Shown: one piece after another, positions 46,276 to 54,949 of the stretch
Layout: every line of letters begins with the position of its first letter
Numbering within the stretch: the stretch's first letter is position 1
Notes under the pieces: model-generated
The model's input: only the letters and a program-made list of their open reading frames with translations
What the model was told of the DNA's origin: nothing
Database searches by the model: none
Made by a program: the position numbers and the translations under genes
NCBI RefSeq assembly: GCF_023284045.1
Contig: NZ_JAKIKQ010000005.1
Span: 62,001-126,000, forward strand
Direction of reading: 5' to 3'
DNA from: Shewanella kaireitica
GTDB lineage: Bacteria; Pseudomonadota; Gammaproteobacteria; Enterobacterales; Shewanellaceae
Length of the DNA: 64,000 nt

Positions 46276-48384
46276 CTAGGCTTTTTTAAGCAGATATAAT
46301 GATTCTGTTGCAAACACATCAGCCGTTGCAGGCCAGCCAAAATGGTAGCCTTGGCCATATCCTTTGCCCATCTTAGCTAACAACTCTTTTTGCTCTTTAG
46401 TTTCGATACCTTCCGCGATATAACAGATATTCAAAGTCTGAGCTAATTGCACCATGGCTTTACATAGCTCTTTTCCTTGAGGCTCATGTAATCGTTGTGC
46501 AAAGCTGGAGTCAATTTTTAAGCAATCAATTGGCAAGCTGCCCAATCGACTTAATGAAGATAATCCAGCGCCAAAATCATCGATGGCTATGCCGATATTC
46601 AGCTGTTTTAGTTCACTTAATACAGCAGACATCAGGGCGGGTTTGCGGATCAGGGCAGACTCTTCAATTTCGATAATCAGTTTATCTGATGGCAACTGAG
46701 TCTGTTGTAGTACCTTGGTTAGCATTGATACAAAATCTGGGTGTTCCAGCTGTGAAGTCGAGATGTTAACCGTGATTTTGAGTGTATTACTGTACTGAGT
46801 ATGCCACAGAGCCATCTGGGTACAGGCTCGCTCTAGAGCCCACAGACCGACATTGACCATCGAGCCAGTCTCTTCCAGCAAAGGAATAAACTCACTGGCC
46901 TCCAGTATATCGCCGTTACTACGTTGCCAACGCAGTAGCGCTTCAACGGCAATCGTCTCGTTGGATTCAAGATCAACAATTTGTTGATAAACTAAACTAA
47001 ATTGTCCTAAGCTTTGAGCGTGCCTCAGGTCATTGAGTATATGGAGTTTTTTCTCTGCAGCTTCTCTGATTGCTGCGTTGTAAAAGCGAATGTGGTTTGG
47101 GCTCTTCTTCGCGGAATACATCGCAGTGTCAGCCATGCTCAGTAATTGATTAGCTTCGTGACTCTGCTGTGGGAATAGTGATATTCCAATACTAGTACTG
47201 AGGTAAAATTTCTGGCCATCGATTTCAAATGGTGCATCAAATAAAGAAAGAACCAGATCGGAGAAGGTTTCGATCTCTTGCTTGTTCTTACATCTTGGCA
47301 GTACTAAGGTAAATTCATCGCCACCGAGCCGAGCTATCTCAGCGTCTTCAAGGCAGCAAGTTTCTAGTCTTGCCGCAACTAATTGTAAAACCTTATCGCC
47401 TGTTGCATGACCGAAACTATCATTAATATTTTTAAAGCCATTGAGATCTAAGAACATTAAAGCACCAATCATGCTGCTGTGCTGTTTAATATCTTCAATC
47501 GCCTTATTAAGAATTTTGATAAGGTGAAATCGATTGGGTAAACCGGTTAGTTTGTCGTACATAGCTTGCTGAGTGAGCTTAGCCTCGAGTCGTTTTTTCT
47601 CGCTAATATCACTGAATAAATTGACAAAGTACACAGTGCTATCTGCATAGATCCGGCGGCAACTCTGCCAAGCGGGGAATTTTGAGCCATCTGAGCGATA
47701 TTTCCAGACTTCGCCTTGCCAGTTGCCTTTCTCTTTCAAAGGATTAGTGTCGTTGAACATCGCTTCAATGCCGAGCTCATTAGGGGTTTTGGCGAGCATA
47801 TGTTCAGCGCTATAGCCACAAATACGACACATGGCTTTGTTTACTGCCAAGATTCGATTGTCTTCGTTAGTGATATATACAGCTTCTGCACTGTCTTCTA
47901 GTGTTATCGACATTAGCTCTTTCGGCAGCCCTTCAAAGCCATTACTTGAGCGTGTGCGACGCTTACCTCTTCTGTCCATAGGGGTAAATTGAATCAAAAT
48001 GACATCTTCATCTCTAAGCTTTACAGGGTAAAGGGTCACTTTGGTCGGCAGCTCGGTTCCTTGCTGGCTAATGTGCAGCCAGTTAAAGGCGACTATATTG
48101 CCTTTAGCGGCTTCACGGAGCTTTTGTTGGCCATACTCGACACTATTTCTACCTGATGATTGTATTCTCGGAGAGAAATCATAGGGCGTGGCATGGACAA
48201 AATTTTGTTCAACACTTTCGAAGTAACTTAAGGTTGCTTGGTTGGCTGCAAGAAAATGATATCCTTTTACGATAGCCAAGGCTGAGGGGGGCTCTGCACT
48301 ATCTAGTTGAATAAGTTGCTCGGAAAGAGAAGGGGTGGAAGATGTTAGGTGAGAGTATAACTCCGACCACTTTTGCATATTCAT
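46276..48384 (-). CDS. PAS-GGDEF-EAL cyclic-di-GMP enzyme
   Basis: 702 residues, no membrane segment. An N-terminal PAS-like region (about 25-135) is followed by a second PAS domain (about 155-275, ITNEDNRILAVNKAMCRICG). The GGDEF domain has an intact GGDEF (ARLGGDEFTLVLP) but no RxxD inhibitory site. The EAL domain has EALLRW, VNISTSQLEHP, IEIEES, IAIDDFGAGLSS, LKIDSSF and IAEGIET. Catalytic residues of both domains are present, so it could make or degrade c-di-GMP. The N-terminal sensing signal is unknown. Confidence 0.93.
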   Translation of the reverse strand: MNMQKWSELYSHLTSSTPSLSEQLIQLDSAEPPSALAIVKGYHFLAANQATLSYFESVEQNFVHATPYDFSPRIQSSGRNSVEYGQQKLREAAKGNIVAFNWLHISQQGTELPTKVTLYPVKLRDEDVILIQFTPMDRRGKRRTRSSNGFEGLPKELMSITLEDSAEAVYITNEDNRILAVNKAMCRICGYSAEHMLAKTPNELGIEAMFNDTNPLKEKGNWQGEVWKYRSDGSKFPAWQSCRRIYADSTVYFVNLFSDISEKKRLEAKLTQQAMYDKLTGLPNRFHLIKILNKAIEDIKQHSSMIGALMFLDLNGFKNINDSFGHATGDKVLQLVAARLETCCLEDAEIARLGGDEFTLVLPRCKNKQEIETFSDLVLSLFDAPFEIDGQKFYLSTSIGISLFPQQSHEANQLLSMADTAMYSAKKSPNHIRFYNAAIREAAEKKLHILNDLRHAQSLGQFSLVYQQIVDLESNETIAVEALLRWQRSNGDILEASEFIPLLEETGSMVNVGLWALERACTQMALWHTQYSNTLKITVNISTSQLEHPDFVSMLTKVLQQTQLPSDKLIIEIEESALIRKPALMSAVLSELKQLNIGIAIDDFGAGLSSLSRLGSLPIDCLKIDSSFAQRLHEPQGKELCKAMVQLAQTLNICYIAEGIETKEQKELLAKMGKGYGQGYHFGWPATADVFATESLYLLKKA

Positions 48385-48848
48385 TTTTCCCTTTCCTTCA
48401 TAACATTATTCTAATGGTCGGTACTGATTAAAAGTGAATAGATCTAGAGTTTTAGATACTTTGTTCTATAAGCGTCAAAAATACCTTTATTTGACGCTTT
48501 GTACAAACTTGTTGTAACAAATTTTTGTATAAAATCAGTTTTTGATCATAAAAATGCTATGCATAAGCAAATTTATGTTTTTTTATCGACTTGTTTAACT
48601 GCTTGATAAGAGTAGGTGTAACTAAGTTGGTTGGATACGTGATGACATATTACTAATCTTTATCATAGCTTGAGTAATACGCTACAGATGAACCTTTTAA
48701 CAAACATATACTAGGTGTTTCGCATCGAATTATTTTCGTGAGCGATCCCACAGTTGAAGTTCGAAGTGTAACCTTTGTTAAATTAATGTGGGTGATTGCA
48801 GTGCGGTTACGGTAATCTGAAATAGATTCAACAATCTTGAGGTGATTA
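48385..48848. other. Divergent promoter region between two c-di-GMP genes
   Basis: 464 AT-rich bases with no convincing gene; an 81-codon minus-strand frame here overlaps the CSS-EAL start and has no family features. It probably holds the promoters of both flanking genes; no specific operator was recognised. Confidence 0.5.
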
Positions 48849-50396
48849 GTGGGCCAATTTCGAAGCAAGATTTTTCTGCCTATTATCGGCGTTTTCACTG
48901 GTGCATTATCACTGATGATGCTGCTGTCGTATGCGATTGCCTATTGGCGAGTGACTACAGAAGTAACCTCTGATGCTGAACAGATGGTAAATTATGTAGA
49001 GCATAAGCTTAATTATGCTATGCGTAATATGTATAAACTAGAGCAATTACATTATGACAAGTGTGATGATAAGGGGCGTGCAGAGTTAGAGCGTTTCTTA
49101 CTGCATCATTTTAATGGTGGACTGTTTTTTGTCAGGAGTAATGAAGCTAAGAGATTTACCTATTGCTCTGTGGTTGGTGAGATCGTTGTTGCTAAAAAAG
49201 ATCGTAATTTTGAACACTTAATTTTGCTTGATGAAGTTAATCGCCAGTTTCCACTTGCAGTACTCAATTATAACTGGAAACAGCAGGATAGCCGCAGCCT
49301 GTTTCTTGGCTATATCGGCAAAAGGAATACTAGTGCTATCCGCATTACACTTGATGATAGTTATGCGTTTTTTGACCCTGACTGTACCAAATGCAGACAT
49401 GTTGAAGTTAAGCTGAATAATGACAGTTTGGTTTACTCAATGGGAGATCCATTGGCGGATGTAATCACGACGATTCGAATTGAAAGTGATCGCTACCCTT
49501 TCTATGTTGCTTCTCAGGTAAATCGTAACCGCATTTTAGTTATGATGAAAAACGGCATGATATTCAGCTTGCCAGTGTCATTGTTGGTAGCATTTTTATG
49601 TGCTTATTTGTTTAAATTGCTCGAAAGATCAGAGCGATCACTTAAGCAGCGATTAAAACGGGCTATTCATCAAAGGGAGTTGATTGCTTTTTACCAACCT
49701 ATTATGGATGCAGCGACTGGACGCATAGTTGGAGCCGAAGCGCTCGTTCGCTGGCTAAAGCCTAATGGAGAGGTTATCTCTCCAGCTCGCTTTATTGATG
49801 AGCTCGAACGTACAGCATTAATTAATCCGCTAACGATACAGATGCTTGAGCAGATCCCGGAAGATTTAAAGCCTATATTTACAAGTGATAGTGAATTCAG
49901 GTGCAGTTTGAATCTGGTTCCTGAGCAAGTTGAGCAAGAAGATTTTTGTCATCATGTAGAGCAGTTAGCGGCATCTGGCTTTCCTACTCAGCAGATAGCA
50001 GTGGAAATTACGGAGCGCTTGCCTTTACGAAATTTAGAGGTCGCAAACCAACATCTTGAGCGGTTGAAAGCGCTTGGGGTAATGATTGAACTCGATGATG
50101 CGGGAACAGGTTATGGCGGAGCCTCATATCTACAAGAGCTAAATATCGATATTCTTAAGATTGATAAACTGTTTGTTGATACCTTAGTGTTGTCGCCTGA
50201 TAACACACCCGTGTTAGATGCCTATATACAGATGGCTAAGACTTTAGAGATGGAAGTGATTGCTGAGGGTGTTGAGAAGCAGGAGCAGTCTTTAGCGTTA
50301 CTCGCTAGGGGAGTTCACCTACATCAAGGCTATTATTTTTCAAAACCTTTGCCAGCTGAAGAGTTCGTGCATTTTTGGTTATCGAAACAAAACTAA
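48849..50396 (+). CDS. CSS-motif EAL c-di-GMP phosphodiesterase, membrane-bound
   Basis: 515 residues. Two membrane helices (about 9-32 and 236-255) flank a periplasmic CSS-type domain with conserved cysteines (YCSVVG near 105 and DPDCTKC near 180). Disulfide-controlled activity is known for this family. The EAL domain (about 270-515) has EALVRWLKPNG, SLNLVPEQ, VEITERLP, ELDDAGTGYG, ILKIDKLF and VIAEGVEKQEQ, so the catalytic set is present; DDAG replaces DDFG. Start GTG 48849 with GAGGT upstream. Divergent from the GGDEF-EAL gene. Confidence 0.92.
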   Translation: MGQFRSKIFLPIIGVFTGALSLMMLLSYAIAYWRVTTEVTSDAEQMVNYVEHKLNYAMRNMYKLEQLHYDKCDDKGRAELERFLLHHFNGGLFFVRSNEAKRFTYCSVVGEIVVAKKDRNFEHLILLDEVNRQFPLAVLNYNWKQQDSRSLFLGYIGKRNTSAIRITLDDSYAFFDPDCTKCRHVEVKLNNDSLVYSMGDPLADVITTIRIESDRYPFYVASQVNRNRILVMMKNGMIFSLPVSLLVAFLCAYLFKLLERSERSLKQRLKRAIHQRELIAFYQPIMDAATGRIVGAEALVRWLKPNGEVISPARFIDELERTALINPLTIQMLEQIPEDLKPIFTSDSEFRCSLNLVPEQVEQEDFCHHVEQLAASGFPTQQIAVEITERLPLRNLEVANQHLERLKALGVMIELDDAGTGYGGASYLQELNIDILKIDKLFVDTLVLSPDNTPVLDAYIQMAKTLEMEVIAEGVEKQEQSLALLARGVHLHQGYYFSKPLPAEEFVHFWLSKQN

Positions 50397-50525
50397 CACA
50401 ATCCGCACTTATTGACGATTTGATGCCGAAGGTCGGCAAGAATATGACTAAATAAGCCGATATTTTATGCAGCTGGTATAAGGTAGTATTAGCTAGCTGT
50501 CTGATTGCTATTTAAGGAATGATGA

Positions 50526-50882
50526 GTGACATTAGCTAAAGTATTAATGGCTGTTCTCCTACCACTTGCTTTGGGGTTAAGTGCTGACCTACAGGCAAAT
50601 GACAAAAGTGACCCCGCAGTGCTAGCTGATAAGGCCGAAGAAGCAAAGGCGCGTTCTTTGACAATCGAGCAAGAGCAGTTGAAAAAAGCGCGGGATGCAG
50701 CCAATAAGAGTGCTGAACATGAAAAAGAGATGCTCGCCAAAGAGAAACAAAGAGATTGGCAAACCGAACAGCGTGAAAAAGCTCAACTGCAGTTCAATGA
50801 GCGAGAATCTAGAGAAGATAAGTACTTAAGGGAAGCCAAAGAGGCGGCTAAACTAGAGCGGAAAATACCGAAACCTTTATAA
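50526..50882 (+). CDS. Small exported coiled-coil protein, Ala/Lys/Glu-rich
   Basis: 118 residues from GTG 50526, with AAGGA about 8 bases upstream. The signal peptide is about 1-24 (LMAVLLPLALGLSADLQAND). The rest is one long charged helix with many Lys, Glu and Gln residues (KEKQRDWQTEQREKAQLQ). No family is recognised. It is followed within 31 bases by a methyltransferase gene with its own GTG start, so the two may be cotranscribed. Confidence 0.65.
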   Translation: MTLAKVLMAVLLPLALGLSADLQANDKSDPAVLADKAEEAKARSLTIEQEQLKKARDAANKSAEHEKEMLAKEKQRDWQTEQREKAQLQFNERESREDKYLREAKEAAKLERKIPKPL

Positions 50883-50913
50883 CCAATACCTCTGAGGCTA
50901 ATGGGAGAACTGC

Positions 50914-51552
50914 GTGGTTCAGTGCCCTTTGTGTGGATGTACTCATTCGGAGCTGTTTGATAGAGACAAAGCTCGGTATTATCGGCGTTGTCAGACATGT
51001 CAGTTAGTTTTTGTTCCGCCAAAGTTTCATTTGAGTGTGGCTGATGAAAAGGCTATTTATAATTTTCATCAGAACAGTGCGGCTGACAAGGGTTACAGGC
51101 AATTTCTTTCCCGCGCATTAGTACCGCTATTTTCACGACTCGCGAGCCAAGCTCAAGGACTAGACTTTGGCTGTGGTCCGGGGCCTGCTATCAGTGTTAT
51201 CGCTGCTGAATCAGGTATCCAGATCAGCAATTATGACCCTTATTATTATAATGACATGGCGTTGCTGCAACAGCAGTATGATTTTGTCACCACAACAGAA
51301 GTTATTGAACACGTTGCAGATGCTTTGATGTTATTACAAAAGCTGGATAATTTGCTCAAACCTGGAGCAACATTAGTGGTGATGACTAAGCGGGTTATTG
51401 ATAAAGCCGCTTTTACTCAATGGCACTATAAGAGGGACTTAACACATATCTGTTTTTACTCAATAGAGACATTTAAGTGGATTGCTGATAACTATAATTG
51501 GACGTTAGAGATTATCGACACCGACGTGGTGTTTTTTACCAAACGGATTTAA
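50914..51552 (+). CDS. Class I SAM methyltransferase with N-terminal zinc ribbon
   Basis: 212 residues from GTG 50914, with GGAG 6 bases upstream. An N-terminal four-cysteine ribbon (CPLCGCTHSE ... RRCQTCQLVFV, about 4-34) precedes a methyltransferase core. LDFGCGPGPAISVIA (about 88-102) binds SAM and TTTEVIEHVADALMLL is the post-motif region. The substrate is unknown. Ribbon plus methyltransferase resembles several sugar or small-molecule methylases and RlmA-type enzymes, but neither is supported closely. Confidence 0.82.
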   Translation: MVQCPLCGCTHSELFDRDKARYYRRCQTCQLVFVPPKFHLSVADEKAIYNFHQNSAADKGYRQFLSRALVPLFSRLASQAQGLDFGCGPGPAISVIAAESGIQISNYDPYYYNDMALLQQQYDFVTTTEVIEHVADALMLLQKLDNLLKPGATLVVMTKRVIDKAAFTQWHYKRDLTHICFYSIETFKWIADNYNWTLEIIDTDVVFFTKRI

Positions 51553-51626
51553 ATCTGTTGCCGTTCAGCCGGCTTTGATCAATATATTTTGAAGCAGAGC
51601 GGCTATCAATCTATTGGAATTTAAAT

Positions 51627-52589
51627 ATGTTAAATAGAATATCTCTCTTCAGCTGCTTTGTCGCTGTGTTGCTATTTAGTCACATGGTGCATGCTAAACC
51701 TACGTATAACATAGAGTTTTTGAATAAAACCGAAGCAACTAACTTACTGACATTAAATGATGACTTTGTTCAACGGGTGAGCCAGTTTGATATCGATGCC
51801 AGAATGAAACAAGATACGGCTCAGTCAAAGGGTGATTACCTTGGTTTTGTAGCGCAGCAAACTTTAGATTGGACGCCGCAAGAACAACGGATCATTAGTG
51901 ATGCATTTAACAGTATTAGCGCTAAGTTAGCAGAACTAAAAGTGAGCTTACCCGATCCGATTCAATTCATCAAAACCACAGGATTGGAGGAGGGCGGAGC
52001 GGCTTATACCCGAGGCCAAGCTATTATTCTACAAGCACGGCAGTTGGCGAAAAAACAGGGGGTACCTAGGTTGATAGCTCATGAGTTACTGCATGTATAC
52101 TCGCGTTTTAACCCTGAGATAAAGCAAGCGCTATATCAAGCCATAGGCTATGAGTATGTCGGTGACATAGAATTTCCAACCAACTTGGCTAAGCAAAAGA
52201 TTACTAATCCTGATGCGCCGGTAAATGACTTTGCAATACAAGTTAAATATAAAGGCGAGCTTGTGTGGGTTGTACCAATCCTATATTCAGACGTTGAGCA
52301 ATATGATGTCAAAAAAGGCGGTGAGTTTTTTGACTATTTAACCTTTAAGTTTGTCATTGTAGGCAAGGGGGAGCAGGCGAGTAAAGCGGATTACGACCCG
52401 CAGCAAGCTGAAATCATTGCAGTGCCTGATCTGAAAGGTTTCTTTAAGCAAGTGGGACGTAATACCAACTATATTATTCACCCTGAAGAGATTATTGCTG
52501 ATAACTTTGCCCTATTAGTTACCGAAGAAACTGAGCTTAAATCGCCCAAAATTCTGTTTAAGATAGAGCAAGTGTTAATGCAGCAGTGA
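51627..52589 (+). CDS. Exported putative zinc metallopeptidase
   Basis: 320 residues with a signal peptide (about 1-23, ending MVHAK). A zincin-like HExxH occurs near residue 153 in LIAHELLHVYSR. A downstream Glu/Asp region is possible at GYEYVGDIEFP, as in gluzincins. HPEEIIADNFALLV near the C-terminus (E-xx-AD-xF) resembles the third metal-ligand region seen in several zincins. No named family is recognised. Its ribosome site is weak. It follows the methyltransferase by 74 bases. Confidence 0.7.
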   Translation: MLNRISLFSCFVAVLLFSHMVHAKPTYNIEFLNKTEATNLLTLNDDFVQRVSQFDIDARMKQDTAQSKGDYLGFVAQQTLDWTPQEQRIISDAFNSISAKLAELKVSLPDPIQFIKTTGLEEGGAAYTRGQAIILQARQLAKKQGVPRLIAHELLHVYSRFNPEIKQALYQAIGYEYVGDIEFPTNLAKQKITNPDAPVNDFAIQVKYKGELVWVVPILYSDVEQYDVKKGGEFFDYLTFKFVIVGKGEQASKADYDPQQAEIIAVPDLKGFFKQVGRNTNYIIHPEEIIADNFALLVTEETELKSPKILFKIEQVLMQQ

Positions 52590-52608
52590 ATACTATTTTA
52601 ACCAAAAG

Positions 52609-53295
52609 TTAGTTTTTTGGATTTTGTAGAAGGTGGTGCAAAATAACTTTTTGTACCATTACTTCAGCTTCTTCATGAGCAGCCTCTAAGATCAAGCCGT
52701 ATTGCACTTGTTCTGCTTGGCCTTCAGCTTCCTGTTGGTTTTTCAAAGTGACCAAGGTTTCAATGGTTTCATTTTGTTCATCAAGCCTAACTTGCAGTTT
52801 ATATTGGTTATCAAGCTCAAAGCCTTCTATCTGCTCACCGACAAAGGCGCCGCCCTTTATGGATATATCACGTAGCTCGCCTTGAGAAACCACGGCATTG
52901 CTTGTTGTACAAATTAAATTTGCAGTTACCTTGATGGGGATCCGAGAATGCTGCCTTAGCGCTACTGTTTGTAAAGCCTTAGGGTAATCAATGATAAGCC
53001 AACGGCCAACAACGGTAATGACTTTTTGAATACTACTTCTAAAGGCAAGAATATTGGCATCTTGCTCATCGCTGTTAACCACTCGCATGATTACGCTCTG
53101 CCGCTCTCTAATAAATGGAGTGGCAGCAGCCCAAGCTTTATCGTTGCCGTGAGCAAGAATGATGGAGCGGCCTGAATCCACACCAATGAGTTTACTGCGT
53201 AAGCGAATGGCTTGTGTTGGAGTCAGGACCTGCAGATGTACTTCAGTACTACAGGTTAAATTATCAAGCGCATTAAAATCATTTTCAGTTGGCAT
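52609..53295 (-). CDS. PilZ-domain protein
   Basis: 228 residues. The c-di-GMP-binding PilZ signature is present: RQHSRIP (RxxxR) near residue 115 and DISIKGGAF ((D/N)xSxxG) near 144. The N-terminal part has a YcgR-like beta domain. Probably a c-di-GMP effector for motility, pilus or matrix control. It lies near two EAL-type genes, convergent with the 51627-52589 gene. The target is unknown. Confidence 0.88.
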   Translation of the reverse strand: MPTENDFNALDNLTCSTEVHLQVLTPTQAIRLRSKLIGVDSGRSIILAHGNDKAWAAATPFIRERQSVIMRVVNSDEQDANILAFRSSIQKVITVVGRWLIIDYPKALQTVALRQHSRIPIKVTANLICTTSNAVVSQGELRDISIKGGAFVGEQIEGFELDNQYKLQVRLDEQNETIETLVTLKNQQEAEGQAEQVQYGLILEAAHEEAEVMVQKVILHHLLQNPKN

Positions 53296-53617
53296 AGTCA
53301 GGCCGTTGCTTAAGAATCTTTTGATTCAAGCTAGCATAAAAGGTTGCTGCTGTTGATATTTATAGAGTATTTTTTAGTCGTATTGACAGCTTGATGATTT
53401 GAATCGCAGAGTTAGATAAATGGCAGGATGCCCATTTGAGTTAACAAAAGTATCAAAGTGTTTACCGAACGTTACAAATAAAAGATAAGCAAATTTGATT
53501 TTCAGCACGAATTGCTTTTTTATATCAGCTGAATTAGGTCATTTAGATAATAAAAACTGCTATTTGCAGTGATATTTTTTGTAATGACGACATAAGTGCT
53601 CAAACAAGGAGCGAATA
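53296..53617. other. Promoter region of the M16 peptidase operon
   Basis: 322 AT-rich bases without a convincing gene. It separates the divergent PilZ and M16 genes and presumably holds both promoters. No specific operator was recognised. Confidence 0.5.
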
Positions 53618-54949
53618 ATGAAGCGCTATACAAAGGCATTGTTACTGTCAGTGGGTATGCTATTTACAGCATCTGCTGTGCAGGCAACGGAAGCCAAAGA
53701 TATTCAGAGTTTTACTCTGGATAACGGCATGAAAATAATGGTGTTAGAAGACAGCTCGATCCCTAACGCTAATATGTACCTATTCTGGAAAGTAGGTTCG
53801 CGTAATGAGGTGCCAGGTATCACAGGGATATCACACTTTTTTGAGCATATGATGTTCAATGGCGCTAAGAAATATGGCCCAAAAATGTTTGACCGCACCA
53901 TGGAAGCGGCTGGTGGTGCAAACAATGCTTACACCACTGAAAACCTAACTGTATATACAGATTGGTTTCCAGCCAATGCGATTGAAACCATTTTTGATCT
54001 AGAAGCAGATCGCATCGCAAATCTCGATATTAACCCTGAAATGGTTGAAAGTGAGCGCGGAGTAGTAGCATCTGAGCGTCTGACAGGTCTTGAAAACTCC
54101 AACTGGCGCAACCTACAAGAAGAGCTAAAAGGTGCAGCATTTAGAGCGCATCCATACAGCTGGTCGGTGATTGGCCATGAGTCAGATATTGCTGCTTGGA
54201 CATTGGATGATCTGGTTCAGTACCATAAAACCTACTACGCACCTAACAATGCTGTTGTCGTAATTGCGGGCGATGTAAAGCTTGCCGAAGTGAAGCGTCT
54301 AGCAAACCAATACCTTGCACCTATTCCAGCACAAGCTCCTCCAAGAGAGGTGAAAACCGTTGAGCCGCTGCAGAAAGGTGAGCGTAGAGTCTATGTTCAA
54401 AAAGCGTCGGTGAGCACACCTAATGTAATGCTCGGTTACCATGTGCCTGCAACTTCAAATGCTGATTACTATGCACTTGATCTATTGTCGTCTATTTTAA
54501 CCACTGGTAACAGCTCACGAATGTATCAAGGCTTAGTTGATAAGCAGGTGGCAATTGAAGTTGAAACCTATATGCCAATGTCTTTCGACCCGAACCTATT
54601 TTATGTGATGGGCGTGGCGAATCCTGGTATAACAGCAGTCGAACTTGAGAAAGGTATGATCGCTGAGATCAACCGTATCGGTCGCGAAGGTGTCACTGAG
54701 CAAGAGTTGGAGAAAGTTAAAAACATCAAATTGATGGGCTTCTATCAAGCGATGGAAACGATTAATGGTAAAGCCAATACAGTTGGAACCTATGAGCTGT
54801 TCTTTGGTAGTTACGATAAGTTGTTTAATGCCCCTCAAGAATACAACAAGGTAACGCCTACGGATATTCAACGTGTGGCGCAAACTTATCTAAAGCGTTC
54901 AAATCGAACTGTTGCTGTACTGGCTGCTACTGAGGAGGCTGACGAATGA
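53618..54949 (+). CDS. M16 zinc peptidase, catalytic subunit, exported
   Basis: 443 residues with a signal peptide (about 1-23, SAVQATE). The inverted zinc motif HxxEH is present as HFFEHMMFNG (about 69-78), with the distal metal ligand about 77 residues later (FDLEADRIAN). Periplasmic M16 peptidases of this size act as heterodimers with a non-catalytic partner, matching the next gene. GGAG precedes the ATG. It ends with an ATGA overlap to the next gene, so the two are translationally coupled. Confidence 0.93.
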   Translation: MKRYTKALLLSVGMLFTASAVQATEAKDIQSFTLDNGMKIMVLEDSSIPNANMYLFWKVGSRNEVPGITGISHFFEHMMFNGAKKYGPKMFDRTMEAAGGANNAYTTENLTVYTDWFPANAIETIFDLEADRIANLDINPEMVESERGVVASERLTGLENSNWRNLQEELKGAAFRAHPYSWSVIGHESDIAAWTLDDLVQYHKTYYAPNNAVVVIAGDVKLAEVKRLANQYLAPIPAQAPPREVKTVEPLQKGERRVYVQKASVSTPNVMLGYHVPATSNADYYALDLLSSILTTGNSSRMYQGLVDKQVAIEVETYMPMSFDPNLFYVMGVANPGITAVELEKGMIAEINRIGREGVTEQELEKVKNIKLMGFYQAMETINGKANTVGTYELFFGSYDKLFNAPQEYNKVTPTDIQRVAQTYLKRSNRTVAVLAATEEADE

